From Closterium sp. Naga37s-1 (lineage: Eukaryota > Streptophyta > Zygnematophyceae > Desmidiales > Closteriaceae): a stretch of 64,000 bases of DNA. The notes under the pieces were generated by a model, which searched no databases, had not been told where the DNA came from, and saw only the letters and a list, made by a program, of their open reading frames with translations. This document shows positions 35,101 to 45,261 of this stretch, one piece after another. A program made the translations under genes and the position numbers. The stretch lies in NCBI GenBank assembly GCA_947471745.1, contig CANJKZ010000139.1, forward strand, positions 2,246,501 through 2,310,500. The letters are read 5' to 3'. The first letter of the stretch is position 1. Each line of letters opens with the position of its first letter.

Positions 35101-38100
35101 GGTCTGGTTCTGGTTCTGCCCGCACAACGCCCTGGGCAAGATGCAGCTGCGCTCCTACATGAACGGCCACTCCAGGTGGGTGCTGGCTGGGGGCGAGGGT
35201 GGGACAATGTGAAACCGTGTGGGTCAGTGTGCGACCGACAGTGTGTGAGGGTCTGGTTCTGGTTCTGCCCGCACAACGCCCTGGGCAAGATGCAGCTGCG
35301 CTCCTACATGAACGGCCACTCCAGGTGGGTGCTGGCTGGGGGCGAGGGTGGGACAATGTGAAACCGTGTGGGTCAGTGTGCGACCGACAGTGTGTGAGGG
35401 TCTGGTTCTGGTTCTGCCCGCACAACGCCCTGGGCAAGATGCAGCTGCGCTCCTACATGAACGGCCACTCCAGGTGGGTGCTGGCTGGGGGCGAGGGTGG
35501 GACAATGTGAAACCGTGTGGGTCAGTGTGCGACCGACAGTGTGTGAGGGTCTGGTTCTGGTTCTGCCCGCACAACGCCCTGGGCAAGATGCAGCTGCGCT
35601 CCTACATGAACGGCCACTCCAGGTGGGTGCTGGCTGGGGGCGAGGGTGGGACAATGTGAAACCGTGTGGGTCAGTGTGCGACCGACAGTGTGTGAGGGTC
35701 TGGTTCTGGTTCTGCCCGCACAACGCCCTGGGCAAGATGCAGCTGCGCTCCTACATGAACGGCCACTCCAGGTGGGTGCTGGCTGGGGGCGAGGGTGGGA
35801 CAATGTGAAACCGTGTGGGTCAGTGTGCGACCGACAGTGTGTGAGGGTCTGGTTCTGGTTCTGCCCGCACAACGCCCTGGGCAAGATGCAGCTGCGCTCC
35901 TACATGAACGGCCACTCCAGGTGGGTGCTGGCTGGGGGCGAGGGTGGGACAATGTGAAACCGTGTGGGTCAGTGTGCGACCGACAGTGTGTGAGGGTCTG
36001 GTTCTGGTTCTGCCCGCACAACGCCCTGGGCAAGATGCAGCTGCGCTCCTACATGAACGGCCACTCCAGGTGGGTGCTGGCTGGGGGCGAGGGTGGGACA
36101 ATGTGAAACCGTGTGGGTCAGTGTGCGACCGACAGTGTGTGAGGGTCTGGTTCTGGTTCTGCCCGCACAACGCCCTGGGCAAGATGCAGCTGCGCTCCTA
36201 CATGAACGGCCACTCCAGGTGGGTGCTGGCTGGGGGCGAGGGTGGGACAATGTGAAACCGTGTGGGTCAGTGTGCGACCGACAGTGTGTGAGGGTCTGGT
36301 TCTGGTTCTGCCCGCACAACGCCCTGGGCAAGATGCAGCTGCGCTCCTACATGAACGGCCACTCCAGGTGGGTGCTGGCTGGGGGCGAGGGTGGGACAAT
36401 GTGAAACCGTGTGGGTCAGTGTGCGACCGACAGTGTGTGAGGGTCTGGTTCTGGTTCTGCCCGCACAACGCCCTGGGCAAGATGCAGCTGCGCTCCTACA
36501 TGAACGGCCACTCCAGGTGGGTGCTGGCTGGGGGCGAGGGTGGGACAATGTGAAACCGTGTGGGTCAGTGTGCGACCGACAGTGTGTGAGGGTCTGGTTC
36601 TGGTTCTGCCCGCACAACGCCCTGGGCAAGATGCAGCTGCGCTCCTACATGAACGGCCACTCCAGGTGGGTGCTGGCTGGGGGCGAGGGTGGGACAATGT
36701 GAAACCGTGTGGGTCAGTGTGCGACCGACAGTGTGTGAGGGTCTGGTTCTGGTTCTGCCCGCACAACGCCCTGGGCAAGATGCAGCTGCGCTCCTACATG
36801 AACGGCCACTCCAGGTGGGTGCTGGCTGGGGGCGAGGGTGGGACAATGTGAAACCGTGTGGGTCAGTGTGCGACCGACAGTGTGTGAGGGTCTGGTTCTG
36901 GTTCTGCCCGCACAACGCCCTGGGCAAGATGCAGCTGCGCTCCTACATGAACGGCCACTCCAGGTGGGTGCTGGCTGGGGGCGAGGGTGGGACAATGTGA
37001 AACCGTGTGGGTCAGTGTGCGACCGACAGTGTGTGAGGGTCTGGTTCTGGTTCTGCCCGCACAACGCCCTGGGCAAGATGCAGCTGCGCTCCTACATGAA
37101 CGGCCACTCCAGGTGGGTGCTGGCTGGGGGCGAGGGTGGGACAATGTGAAACCGTGTGGGTCAGTGTGCGACCGACAGTGTGTGAGGGTCTGGTTCTGGT
37201 TCTGCCCGCACAACGCCCTGGGCAAGATGCAGCTGCGCTCCTACATGAACGGCCACTCCAGGTGGGTGCTGGCTGGGGGCGAGGGTGGGACAATGTGAAA
37301 CCGTGTGGGTCAGTGTGCGACCGACAGTGTGTGAGGGTCTGGTTCTGGTTCTGCCCGCACAACGCCCTGGGCAAGATGCAGCTGCGCTCCTACATGAACG
37401 GCCACTCCAGGTGGGTGCTGGCTGGGGGCGAGGGTGGGACAATGTGAAACCGTGTGGGTCAGTGTGCGACCGACAGTGTGTGAGGGTCTGGTTCTGGTTC
37501 TGCCCGCACAACGCCCTGGGCAAGATGCAGCTGCGCTCCTACATGAACGGCCACTCCAGGTGGGTGCTGGCTGGGGGCGAGGGTGGGACAATGTGAAACC
37601 GTGTGGGTCAGTGTGCGACCGACAGTGTGTGAGGGTCTGGTTCTGGTTCTGCCCGCACAACGCCCTGGGCAAGATGCAGCTGCGCTCCTACATGAACGGC
37701 CACTCCAGGTGGGTGCTGGCTGGGGGCGAGGGTGGGACAATGTGAAACCGTGTGGGTCAGTGTGCGACCGACAGTGTGTGAGGGTCTGGTTCTGGTTCTG
37801 CCCGCACAACGCCCTGGGCAAGATGCAGCTGCGCTCCTACATGAACGGCCACTCCAGGTGGGTGCTGGCTGGGGGCGAGGGTGGGACAATGTGAAACCGT
37901 GTGGGTCAGTGTGCGACCGACAGTGTGTGAGGGTCTGGTTCTGGTTCTGCCCGCACAACGCCCTGGGCAAGATGCAGCTGCGCTCCTACATGAACGGCCA
38001 CTCCAGGTGGGTGCTGGCTGGGGGCGAGGGTGGGACAATGTGAAACCGTGTGGGTCAGTGTGCGACCGACAGTGTGTGAGGGTCTGGTTCTGGTTCTGCC

Positions 38101-41100
38101 CGCACAACGCCCTGGGCAAGATGCAGCTGCGCTCCTACATGAACGGCCACTCCAGGTGGGTGCTGGCTGGGGGCGAGGGTGGGACAATGTGAAACCGTGT
38201 GGGTCAGTGTGCGACCGACAGTGTGTGAGGGTCTGGTTCTGGTTCTGCCCGCACAACGCCCTGGGCAAGATGCAGCTGCGCTCCTACATGAACGGCCACT
38301 CCAGGTGGGTGCTGGCTGGGGGCGAGGGTGGGACAATGTGAAACCGTGTGGGTCAGTGTGCGACCGACAGTGTGTGAGGGTCTGGTTCTGGTTCTGCCCG
38401 CACAACGCCCTGGGCAAGATGCAGCTGCGCTCCTACATGAACGGCCACTCCAGGTGGGTGCTGGCTGGGGGCGAGGGTGGGACAATGTGAAACCGTGTGG
38501 GTCAGTGTGCGACCGACAGTGTGTGAGGGTCTGGTTCTGGTTCTGCCCGCACAACGCCCTGGGCAAGATGCAGCTGCGCTCCTACATGAACGGCCACTCC
38601 AGGTGGGTGCTGGCTGGGGGCGAGGGTGGGACAATGTGAAACCGTGTGGGTCAGTGTGCGACCGACAGTGTGTGAGGGTCTGGTTCTGGTTCTGCCCGCA
38701 CAACGCCCTGGGCAAGATGCAGCTGCGCTCCTACATGAACGGCCACTCCAGGTGGGTGCTGGCTGGGGGCGAGGGTGGGACAATGTGAAACCGTGTGGGT
38801 CAGTGTGCGACCGACAGTGTGTGAGGGTCTGGTTCTGGTTCTGCCCGCACAACGCCCTGGGCAAGATGCAGCTGCGCTCCTACATGAACGGCCACTCCAG
38901 GTGGGTGCTGGCTGGGGGCGAGGGTGGGACAATGTGAAACCGTGTGGGTCAGTGTGCGACCGACAGTGTGTGAGGGTCTGGTTCTGGTTCTGCCCGCACA
39001 ACGCCCTGGGCAAGATGCAGCTGCGCTCCTACATGAACGGCCACTCCAGGTGGGTGCTGGCTGGGGGCGAGGGTGGGACAATGTGAAACCGTGTGGGTCA
39101 GTGTGCGACCGACAGTGTGTGAGGGTCTGGTTCTGGTTCTGCCCGCACAACGCCCTGGGCAAGATGCAGCTGCGCTCCTACATGAACGGCCACTCCAGGT
39201 GGGTGCTGGCTGGGGGCGAGGGTGGGACAATGTGAAACCGTGTGGGTCAGTGTGCGACCGACAGTGTGTGAGGGTCTGGTTCTGGTTCTGCCCGCACAAC
39301 GCCCTGGGCAAGATGCAGCTGCGCTCCTACATGAACGGCCACTCCAGGTGGGTGCTGGCTGGGGGCGAGGGTGGGACAATGTGAAACCGTGTGGGTCAGT
39401 GTGCGACCGACAGTGTGTGAGGGTCTGGTTCTGGTTCTGCCCGCACAACGCCCTGGGCAAGATGCAGCTGCGCTCCTACATGAACGGCCACTCCAGGTGG
39501 GTGCTGGCTGGGGGCGAGGGTGGGACAATGTGAAACCGTGTGGGTCAGTGTGCGACCGACAGTGTGTGAGGGTCTGGTTCTGGTTCTGCCCGCACAACGC
39601 CCTGGGCAAGATGCAGCTGCGCTCCTACATGAACGGCCACTCCAGGTGGGTGCTGGCTGGGGGCGAGGGTGGGACAATGTGAAACCGTGTGGGTCAGTGT
39701 GCGACCGACAGTGTGTGAGGGTCTGGTTCTGGTTCTGCCCGCACAACGCCCTGGGCAAGATGCAGCTGCGCTCCTACATGAACGGCCACTCCAGGTGGGT
39801 GCTGGCTGGGGGCGAGGGTGGGACAATGTGAAACCGTGTGGGTCAGTGTGCGACCGACAGTGTGTGAGGGTCTGGTTCTGGTTCTGCCCGCACAACGCCC
39901 TGGGCAAGATGCAGCTGCGCTCCTACATGAACGGCCACTCCAGGTGGGGAGCTGTGCTGGGTGGGGATGGTGTGCGGCAGTGGGACAGACAGCGTTTGAC
40001 AGGGTGTGAGGGACTGTGTGGGGTAGCTAGCGTGAGAGGGTCCGGGTTAGGCTGTTTGGAGCAAACGCCCTGGGCGAGATGCAGCTGCGCTCCTACATGA
40101 ACGGCCACTCCAGGTGGGGAGCTGTGCTGGGTGGGGATGGTGTGCGGCAGTGGGACAGACAGCGTTTGACAGGGTGTGAGGGACTGTGTGGGGTAGCTAG
40201 CGTGAGAGGGTCCGGGTTAGGCTGTTTGGAGCAAACGCCCTGGGCGAGATGCAGCTGCGCTCCTACATGAACGGCCACTCCAGGTGGGGAGCTGTGCTGG
40301 GTGGGGATGGTGTGCGGCAGTGGGACAGACAGCGTTTGACAGGGTGTGAGGGACTGTGTGGGGTAGCTAGCGTGAGAGGGTCCGGGTTAGGCTGTTTGGA
40401 GCAAACGCCCTGGGCGAGATGCAGCTGCGCTCCTACATGAACGGCCACTCCAGGTGGGTAGCTGTGCTGGGTGGGGATGGTGTGCGGCAGTGGGACAGAC
40501 AGCGTTTGACAGGGTGTGAGGGACTGTGTGGGGTAGCTAGCGTGAGAGGGTCCGGGTTAGGCTGTTTGGAGCAAACGCCCTGGGCGAGATGCAGCTGCGC
40601 TCCTACATGAACGGCCACTCCAGGTGGGGAGCTGTGCTGGGTGGGGATGGTGTGCGGCAGTGGGACAGACAGCGTTTGAAAGGGTGTGAGGGACTGTGTG
40701 GGGTAGCTAGCGTGAGAGGGTCCGGGTTAGGCTGTTTGGAGCAAACGCCCTGGGCGAGATGCAGCTGCGCTCCTACATGAACGGCCACTCCAGGTGGGGA
40801 GCTGTGCTGGGTGGGGATGGTGTGCGGCAGTGGGACAGACAGCGTTTGACAGGGTGAGGGACTGTGTGGGGTAGCTAGCGTGAGAGGGTCCGGGTTAGGC
40901 TGTTTGGAGCAAACGCCCTGGGCGAGATGCAGCTGCGCTCCTACATGAACGGCCACTCCAGGTGGGGAGCTGTGCTGGGTGGGGATGGTGTGCGGCAGTG
41001 GGACAGACAGCGTTTGACAGGGTGTGAGGGACTGTGTGGGGTAGCTAGCGTGAGAGGGTCCGGGTTAGGCTGTTTGGAGCAAACGCCATGGGCGAGATGC

Positions 41101-42636
41101 AGCTGCGCTCCTACATGAACGGCCACTCCAGGTGGGGAGCTGTGCTGGGTGGGGATGGTGTGCGGCAGTGGGACAGACAGCGTTTGACAGGGTGTGAGGG
41201 ACTGTGTGGGGTAGCTAGCGTGAGAGGGTCCGGGTTAGGCTGTTTGGAGCAAACGCCCTGGGCGAGATGCAGCTGCGCTCCTACATGAACGGCCACTCCA
41301 GGTGGGGAGCTGTGCTGGGTGGGGATGGTGTGCGGCAGTGGGACAGACAGCGTTTGACAGGGTGTGAGGGACTGTGTGGGGTAGCTAGCGTGAGAGGGTC
41401 CGGGTTAGGCTGTTTGGAGCAAACGCCCTGGGCGAGATGCAGCTGCGCTCCTACATGAACGGCCACTCCAGGTGGGTGCTGTGCTGGGTGGGGGATGGTG
41501 TGGGGCAGTGTGTGAGGGTCGGGTATGGTTTAGCCGCACAATGCTCCACCTCTAGGAATATGTAGCTGTGCTCTTACATGGTTGGACACTGCAGTGCCGG
41601 TAGATCATGGATGTGGGTTCTTAGGTGTCTCTGTGTGGTGCAAACACAAAAAAAATATTCCGTAGAACATTCAGTTCCCCCTTCAGTGTAGTGCTGTTTC
41701 TTCCCTCTCATGTTCACCCTTTCGTCTCCCCCCAACTCTCCTTCCCTGCACGCATCCCCCTCCCCCCCCACCCCTTCCCTCCTCCCCGCTGCCACCAGGT
41801 TCGGCGAGCCACAGTTCCCATTCAGTGCGGAGAAGGGCTTTGTGCGGTCGCACCGCATGCAGCGCAAGCGCTACAAGGGGCTCTCCAACCCACAGTGCAT
41901 CCACGGCGTGCAGTTCCTGCGCACGCCCGACCTCTCCTGCGTGCCCCCGCACGAGCGCCAGCGCTGGATTGATCTCACAGGTGTGCTCCTGCTCATTCGG
42001 AAGGGGGCATTGCTGCATCTCCCTCTTGGTGCTCGAGCTTTTCCGGTTGCCGGCTGCGTGGTTCTAACTCCATAAGAGATTTTTTTTTTTCTATAGCTTT
42101 TGAATCTCCGTTATGTGCAAAGGCTCCTCCCTCCTCCCTCCCCCCTCCTCCCTCCTCCCTCCTCCCTCCTCCCTCCTCCCTCTCCTCTACCTTGCATCTC
42201 TTCCCTCGCCTCTCCCCTTCATCTCCCCCCTCCTCTCCTGCCCGTTCACCATCTCTCACCTCGCCCCTCAGGCCGCGAGTGGGGCTTTGTGTTGACCAAC
42301 GAAGCAGACGAGTTCAGTGACTGGCGCATATCCTCCCTCTCCCAAGACACCACCACCGCCACCGCTGCTGCTTCCGCTGGTGCTGCGGGCACTGCTGCTG
42401 CCTCTGGTGCTGCTGCCACCTCTGCTGTTTCGGCACCGGAGCAAGAGGACTCGCAGTCGCACCAGTCACTGTCAGATGTTAAGACGTCAGCAGGCACGGC
42501 GCTACTAGGAAAACGGTGGCAGGAGCAGCAGCAGCAGCAGCAACGAGAACGGCAGCAGAAGCAGCAGCAACAGCAAGAGGAACAGAAACATCAACAGCAG
42601 CAGCACCAGCAGCAGCAGCACCAGCAGCAGCAGCGC

Positions 42637-42668
<32 letters not shown>

Positions 42669-45171
42669 GCAACAGCAGCAGCAGCGGCCCCCGTTGTCCC
42701 ATCCACCTTGCTCCAACGCTTCTCCTGCTTATCCCTCCACAAGCCTTCCTGTGCCCATTTCAGGGCCGCTCTGGGCCCCTCAGGGACCAGGAGAGGGCCG
42801 AGGAGGGGGCTGGGTCCGAGACGGCAGGGAGGCGGAGCTGTTGCGAGGAGTGGAAAGGGGTGAAGCGCGGTTGGAGGAGAGGGGGAGGCGAGGGGGGGAA
42901 GGGGACGGAGCGGCGTCTAGGGGTGCGGGACTTGGTGTGTTTTCTGATGGGCCCCCGACAACTACATTGAGTCTAGCGGATTCTGTGGGTGAAGGGAGGG
43001 AGGAGTGGAGGGGAGGAGGTGGGAGAGTGAGGGTGGAGGAGGATGAGAGGGGGCTTGGAGGGCGGTCGAGTAAGAGGAGTCGGGGGGTAGGGGATCTGGA
43101 GATTAGGGCTGTGCGGGATGATAGTGGGAGCAGCGGGGGAGGGAGAGGTGAAAGGGGGGAAGGAAGAGGAGGAGGAAGAGTAGTAGTAGGAGGAGGAGGA
43201 GGTAGAGGGGAAGGAGGAGGAGGAGGAGGAGGAGGAGGAGGAGGAGGAGGAGGAGGAGGAGGAGGAGGAGGAGGAGGAGGAGGAGGAGGAGGAGGAGGAG
43301 GAGGAGGTAGAGGGGAAGGAGGGGGAGGAAGGGAAGGAGGAGGAGGAAGAGGAGGGGCAAGGGTGCAGGTGCAAGGGGATGCAAAAGGGTTTGGGGACCT
43401 ATTAGGCCTGGCACATGGAGGAGGAGGAGCGAGGAACAGAGAGGACATGGAGGTGGAGGTATCAAAGGAGGGGTCGCCACAGGAGCAGTCAGAGGAGCAG
43501 ATCGTGCAGCCGCCCTACTGGCTCTCCGAGTGCTATGGCGTGCTCACCCAGGTGCGACCTCCCCCAGGTGTGACCTCCCCCAGGTGTGACCTCTCCCCCA
43601 GGTGCTACGTCCCCCAGGTGTGAACTCTACTTGGGGCGATCACCCCCAGGTGCATGCTCTAGCTGCGTGCTCTTGCGGTGCAAGGGTGCTGAACCTGCCA
43701 CCATACCACGGTACTAGCTGGTCGTTGCTCTCTCCCCTCCCCTGCCTTGCCTTGGGGAAAAGCTCAATGCAGCTTCCTTACGTACCTTGCTTCTCCATAC
43801 TCCATCCCTCCCCTCCCCTCTCCGTCCCTTTCCTCCCCTCCCACACCCCCCTCAGTTCCATTGCCCCTTCCGTCATCCCCTCATCCGTCCCCGTTGCCCC
43901 CTCGCTCCTCCCGTCCGTCCCCTCCCCCCATGCCTCAGGTGTCGGGCCCTGTGACGTGTGCCAAGACACTTTACGAGGATGACTTGTGAATCAACTCAGA
44001 AGTCCCCCCTTCCATCCCCCCCTCCATCCCCCCCCCCCCCCCACTTTCCCCCTCAGGTGTCAGGCCCTGTAACGTGTGCCAAGACACTTTACGAGGATGC
44101 CACTTCATTCCTTATCCTCGTCAGCTTGCCATTTGCTGACCTGTCCAAGCTCCGGGTGACGTGGCGCAACTCCCTCTCCCATGGCATTGTCAAGGTAAGG
44201 GGGGGGGGGAGTGGGGAGTGGGGAGTGGGGAGTGGGGAGGTGAGGGGCAAGAGTGGAATGAAGAGGTGGCAGGGAAAGAGGTGAAAGGTGATTCCTGTGG
44301 AGGTGTGCCAGTGTGCAGGTGTGCCAGTGTGCAGGTGTGCCAGTGTGCAGGGAGTTGTGAAAGGATGGCACTTGTGCTAGATGAATGCTACAATGGAAGG
44401 TGCTCAAGCGTAAACAGGCCTTCTCCGTTCACTTCACAGCTCTACAACTCTATTCACTTCCCAGTCAGCAGCATTTTCACTCGAGGTTCGTCTCTCACAC
44501 CTCTCCCCCCAAGAGCACCAAGCATTCTCTCCCCCTCTCTTCTCCTCCCCGTCCCCGTCCCCCTCCCCATTCCTCCTTTCAGGTGCAGTCCGCCTTATCC
44601 ATGCGCCAGCCGTTGCTGATCCGCTGGGACCCTCACCTTCCACCTCAACGACCCGCACCCAGAGCGACTTTTGACTCGACTCAAAAGTCACCCTGCTCCT
44701 CCCCTTCCCTTCCTCCCCTCTCCCTCCTCCCCTCCCCCTCCTCTCCCCTTCCTTTCAGGTGCAATGCGCCTCCTCCATGCGCCAGCCGTCCGTAATCCGC
44801 TGGGACCGGGCCTTCCACCTCACAGACCCGCAGAGCGACTTTTGATTCGACTCAAAGTCACCCCGTTCCTCCCCCCCCCGCCTCTTCCCCCCCTCCCTCA
44901 GGTGCAGTGCGCCTCCTCCATGCGACAGCCGTCCCTAATCCGCTGGGATCGAGCCTTCCACCTCACCGACCCGCACCCAGAGCACTGCCCTCCAGGGGAG
45001 TTCGTGCGCGAGATCGTGCTCCCCTCCAGGATCCCCGACAGTGCTGACGTCAAGGCTTTCTTCTCCGATAGCGGTGGAGGCGTGGAGATTCTGGTGCCCA
45101 AGTTGGTGCCTGTGAGCCAGTACCACGAGCGGGAGGTGCGGGTGTTTCTCCCTCCCAAAGCGGCAAGCTGA
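28538..45171 (+). CDS. HSP20-like (alpha-crystallin domain) protein, At1g20870/At3g12570 type
   Basis: Seven phase-consistent exons: 28538-29808, 30116-30989, 31576-31748, 41799-41980, 42272-43551, 44057-44194, 44902-45171; about 1,395 residues. N-terminal ~620 residues are Ala/Gly/Ser/Gln-rich linker. The conserved part starts at RRDDLIWGAFFFFTHYYRP, continues through exon 3 (WAFRVRPHNALGKMQLRSY) and exon 4 (KGFVRSHRMQRKRYKGLSNP), then REWGFVLTNEADEFSDWR. A ~400-residue insert with poly-Gln and a ~40-Gly run interrupts it. PPYWLSECYGV leads into the alpha-crystallin-like domain (TSFLILVSLPFADLSKLRV; VREIVLPSRIPDSADVKAF; GGVEILVPKL). The exon order and motifs match the land-plant family, whose role is poorly known; chaperone activity is inferred from the fold. 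Plant relatives are roughly a third this length. The intron after exon 3 is ~10 kb and made of exon-derived repeats. The start could lie upstream (see 27269). Confidence 0.85.
29580..29680 (+). repeat. CAG-rich Gln/His repeat in exon 1
   Basis: An 18-bp unit encoding HSQQQQ recurs about four times before HSQQQPQQHQ. In-frame coding microsatellite. Confidence 0.85.
30205..30786 (+). repeat. 30-bp coding minisatellite (HQQEQQHQQQ) in exon 2
   Basis: After a mixed CAC/CAG stretch, about 14-15 units of a 30-bp repeat encode His-Gln-Gln-Glu-Gln-Gln-His-Gln-Gln-Gln. The last three carry one CAA-to-CGA change (Gln to Arg). Units are otherwise identical to the eye, suggesting recent expansion. The array is also open in another plus frame (Ala-Thr-Pro-Ala-Gly) and on the minus strand. 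Confidence 0.93.
30947..31233 (+). repeat. three copies of exon 2 3' end plus splice donor
   Basis: The true exon end with GCCAAG|GTGGGTGG at 30,989 is followed by a near-perfect copy (about 31,048-31,100, donor at 31,090) and a decayed copy (about 31,170-31,233, donor-like at 31,223). Each includes CACGCACTAC..ACCGCCC coding sequence, the AAG|GTGGGTG junction and some intron. Confidence 0.85.
31692..39948 (+). repeat. 149-bp satellite made of exon 3 3' end plus donor, 56 exon copies
   Basis: The unit is about 56 nt of exon 3 (from CCCGCACAACGCC to GGCCACTCCAG) followed by 93 nt of intron starting GTGGGTGCTGG. The ATG of the exon motif recurs at 31714 and every 149 bp up to 39909, that is 56 copies. 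They look identical throughout, including conceptual translations on both strands. The first copy is the real exon; the rest lie in intron 3. 149 is not a multiple of three and each unit has a TGA, so retention would disrupt the frame. No acceptor precedes the internal copies. Confidence 0.97.
39949..41471 (+). repeat. ~170-bp variant satellite, 9 further exon/donor copies
   Basis: Exon motif copies at 40079, 40249, 40419, 40589, 40759, 40927, 41097, 41267 and 41437: period 170 bp, one 168. The exon part is shorter (from AACGCCCTGGGC) and carries AAG to GAG. The intron part is a different sequence starting GTGGGGAGCTGTG. Copies differ by single bases (GTGGGTAGC at one donor; CCATGG for CCCTGG in another), so this block is slightly older than the 149-bp block. 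Confidence 0.96.
41533..41598 (+). repeat. decayed last copy of the exon 3 unit
   Basis: GCCGCACAATGCTCC and GTAGCTGTGCTCTTACATG align with the exon unit at clearly lower identity. The donor is lost. This looks like the oldest member of the array. Confidence 0.7.
42525..42690 (+). repeat. poly-Gln coding repeat in exon 5
   Basis: CAG/CAA-rich stretch encoding long Gln runs with scattered His, Arg, Lys and Glu, in frame with the HSP20-like protein. Confidence 0.9.
43190..43345 (+). repeat. (GGA)n poly-Gly coding repeat in exon 5
   Basis: About 40 consecutive glycine codons, mostly GGA, flanked by Gly/Arg/Glu-rich sequence. In frame with the HSP20-like protein; the opposite strand reads open as poly-Pro, poly-Ser or poly-Leu. 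Confidence 0.9.
43546..43655 (+). repeat. short AG|GTG-bearing repeats after exon 5
   Basis: Around the exon 5 donor (CACCCAG|GTGCGACC) the unit CCCCCAGGTG plus TGACCT-like sequence recurs about five times at 16-29-bp spacing. Each unit contains a potential acceptor and donor fused as CAG|GTG. Confidence 0.75.
43939..43980 (+). repeat. truncated copy of exon 6 5' end
   Basis: After a CCTCAG acceptor, 42 nt match exon 6 (44057 onward) from GTGTCGGGCCCTG to TTACGAGGAT. It then breaks directly into the near-palindrome at 43981-44004. The full exon follows after a C-rich tract. Confidence 0.88.
43981..44004. repeat. near-palindromic 24-nt motif, site 1 (diverged)
   Basis: GACTTGTGAATC followed by AACTCAGAAGTC, a diverged version of the half-site GACTTTTGAGTC plus its complement. 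It sits exactly where the partial exon 6 copy ends. Confidence 0.7.
44583..44665 (+). repeat. truncated copy 1 of exon 7 5' end
   Basis: After a TTTCAG acceptor, about 83 nt match exon 7 (GTGCAGTCCGCC .. CACCCAGAGC) with substitutions and small deletions, then end at the near-palindrome. Confidence 0.88.
44666..44689. repeat. near-palindromic 24-nt motif, site 2
   Basis: GACTTTTGACTC joined to GACTCAAAAGTC: one mismatch from a perfect palindrome. Followed by CACC and a C/T-rich tract leading to the next exon copy. Confidence 0.85.
44759..44836 (+). repeat. truncated copy 2 of exon 7 5' end
   Basis: About 78 nt matching exon 7 (GTGCAATGCGCC onward) after a TTTCAG acceptor, again ending at a near-palindrome. 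Closer to the functional exon than copy 1. Confidence 0.88.
44837..44859. repeat. near-palindromic motif, site 3 (23 nt)
   Basis: GACTTTTGATTC joined to GACTCAAAGTC; one A shorter and one mismatch. It is followed by CACCCC and a pyrimidine tract that serves the functional exon 7 acceptor. Confidence 0.85.
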
Positions 45172-45179
45172 GGCGAATA

Positions 45180-45260
45180 TCAAGTCTGATGGCGGCGGAG
45201 GCGTGGAGATTCGGGTGCCTAGCCTGTGAGCCAGTATCGCGAGTTTTGCGGCGCCTCAAA
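45180..45260 (+). repeat. decayed copy of the exon 7 coding end
   Basis: Just past the stop codon, GGCGGAGGCGTGGAGATTC, GGTGCCTAG and GTGAGCCAGTA re-match the alpha-crystallin C-terminus coding region at lower identity, with deletions. Confidence 0.75.
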
Positions 45261-45261
45261 A

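Noticed and set aside
31640-40100. Dozens of 103- and 120-residue open frames on both strands in the 149-bp array
   Set aside because: They are the same sequence re-read at each period; none has a start, codon pattern or domain indicating a protein beyond the exon 3 piece.
31692-41471. CRISPR-like appearance of a long regular array
   Set aside because: The units are 149-170 bp, lack unique spacers, derive from a eukaryotic exon and intron, and no cas genes are present.
42780-43448. Poly-Pro/Ser/Leu minus-strand frames
   Set aside because: Antisense of the (GGA)n coding stretch of exon 5.
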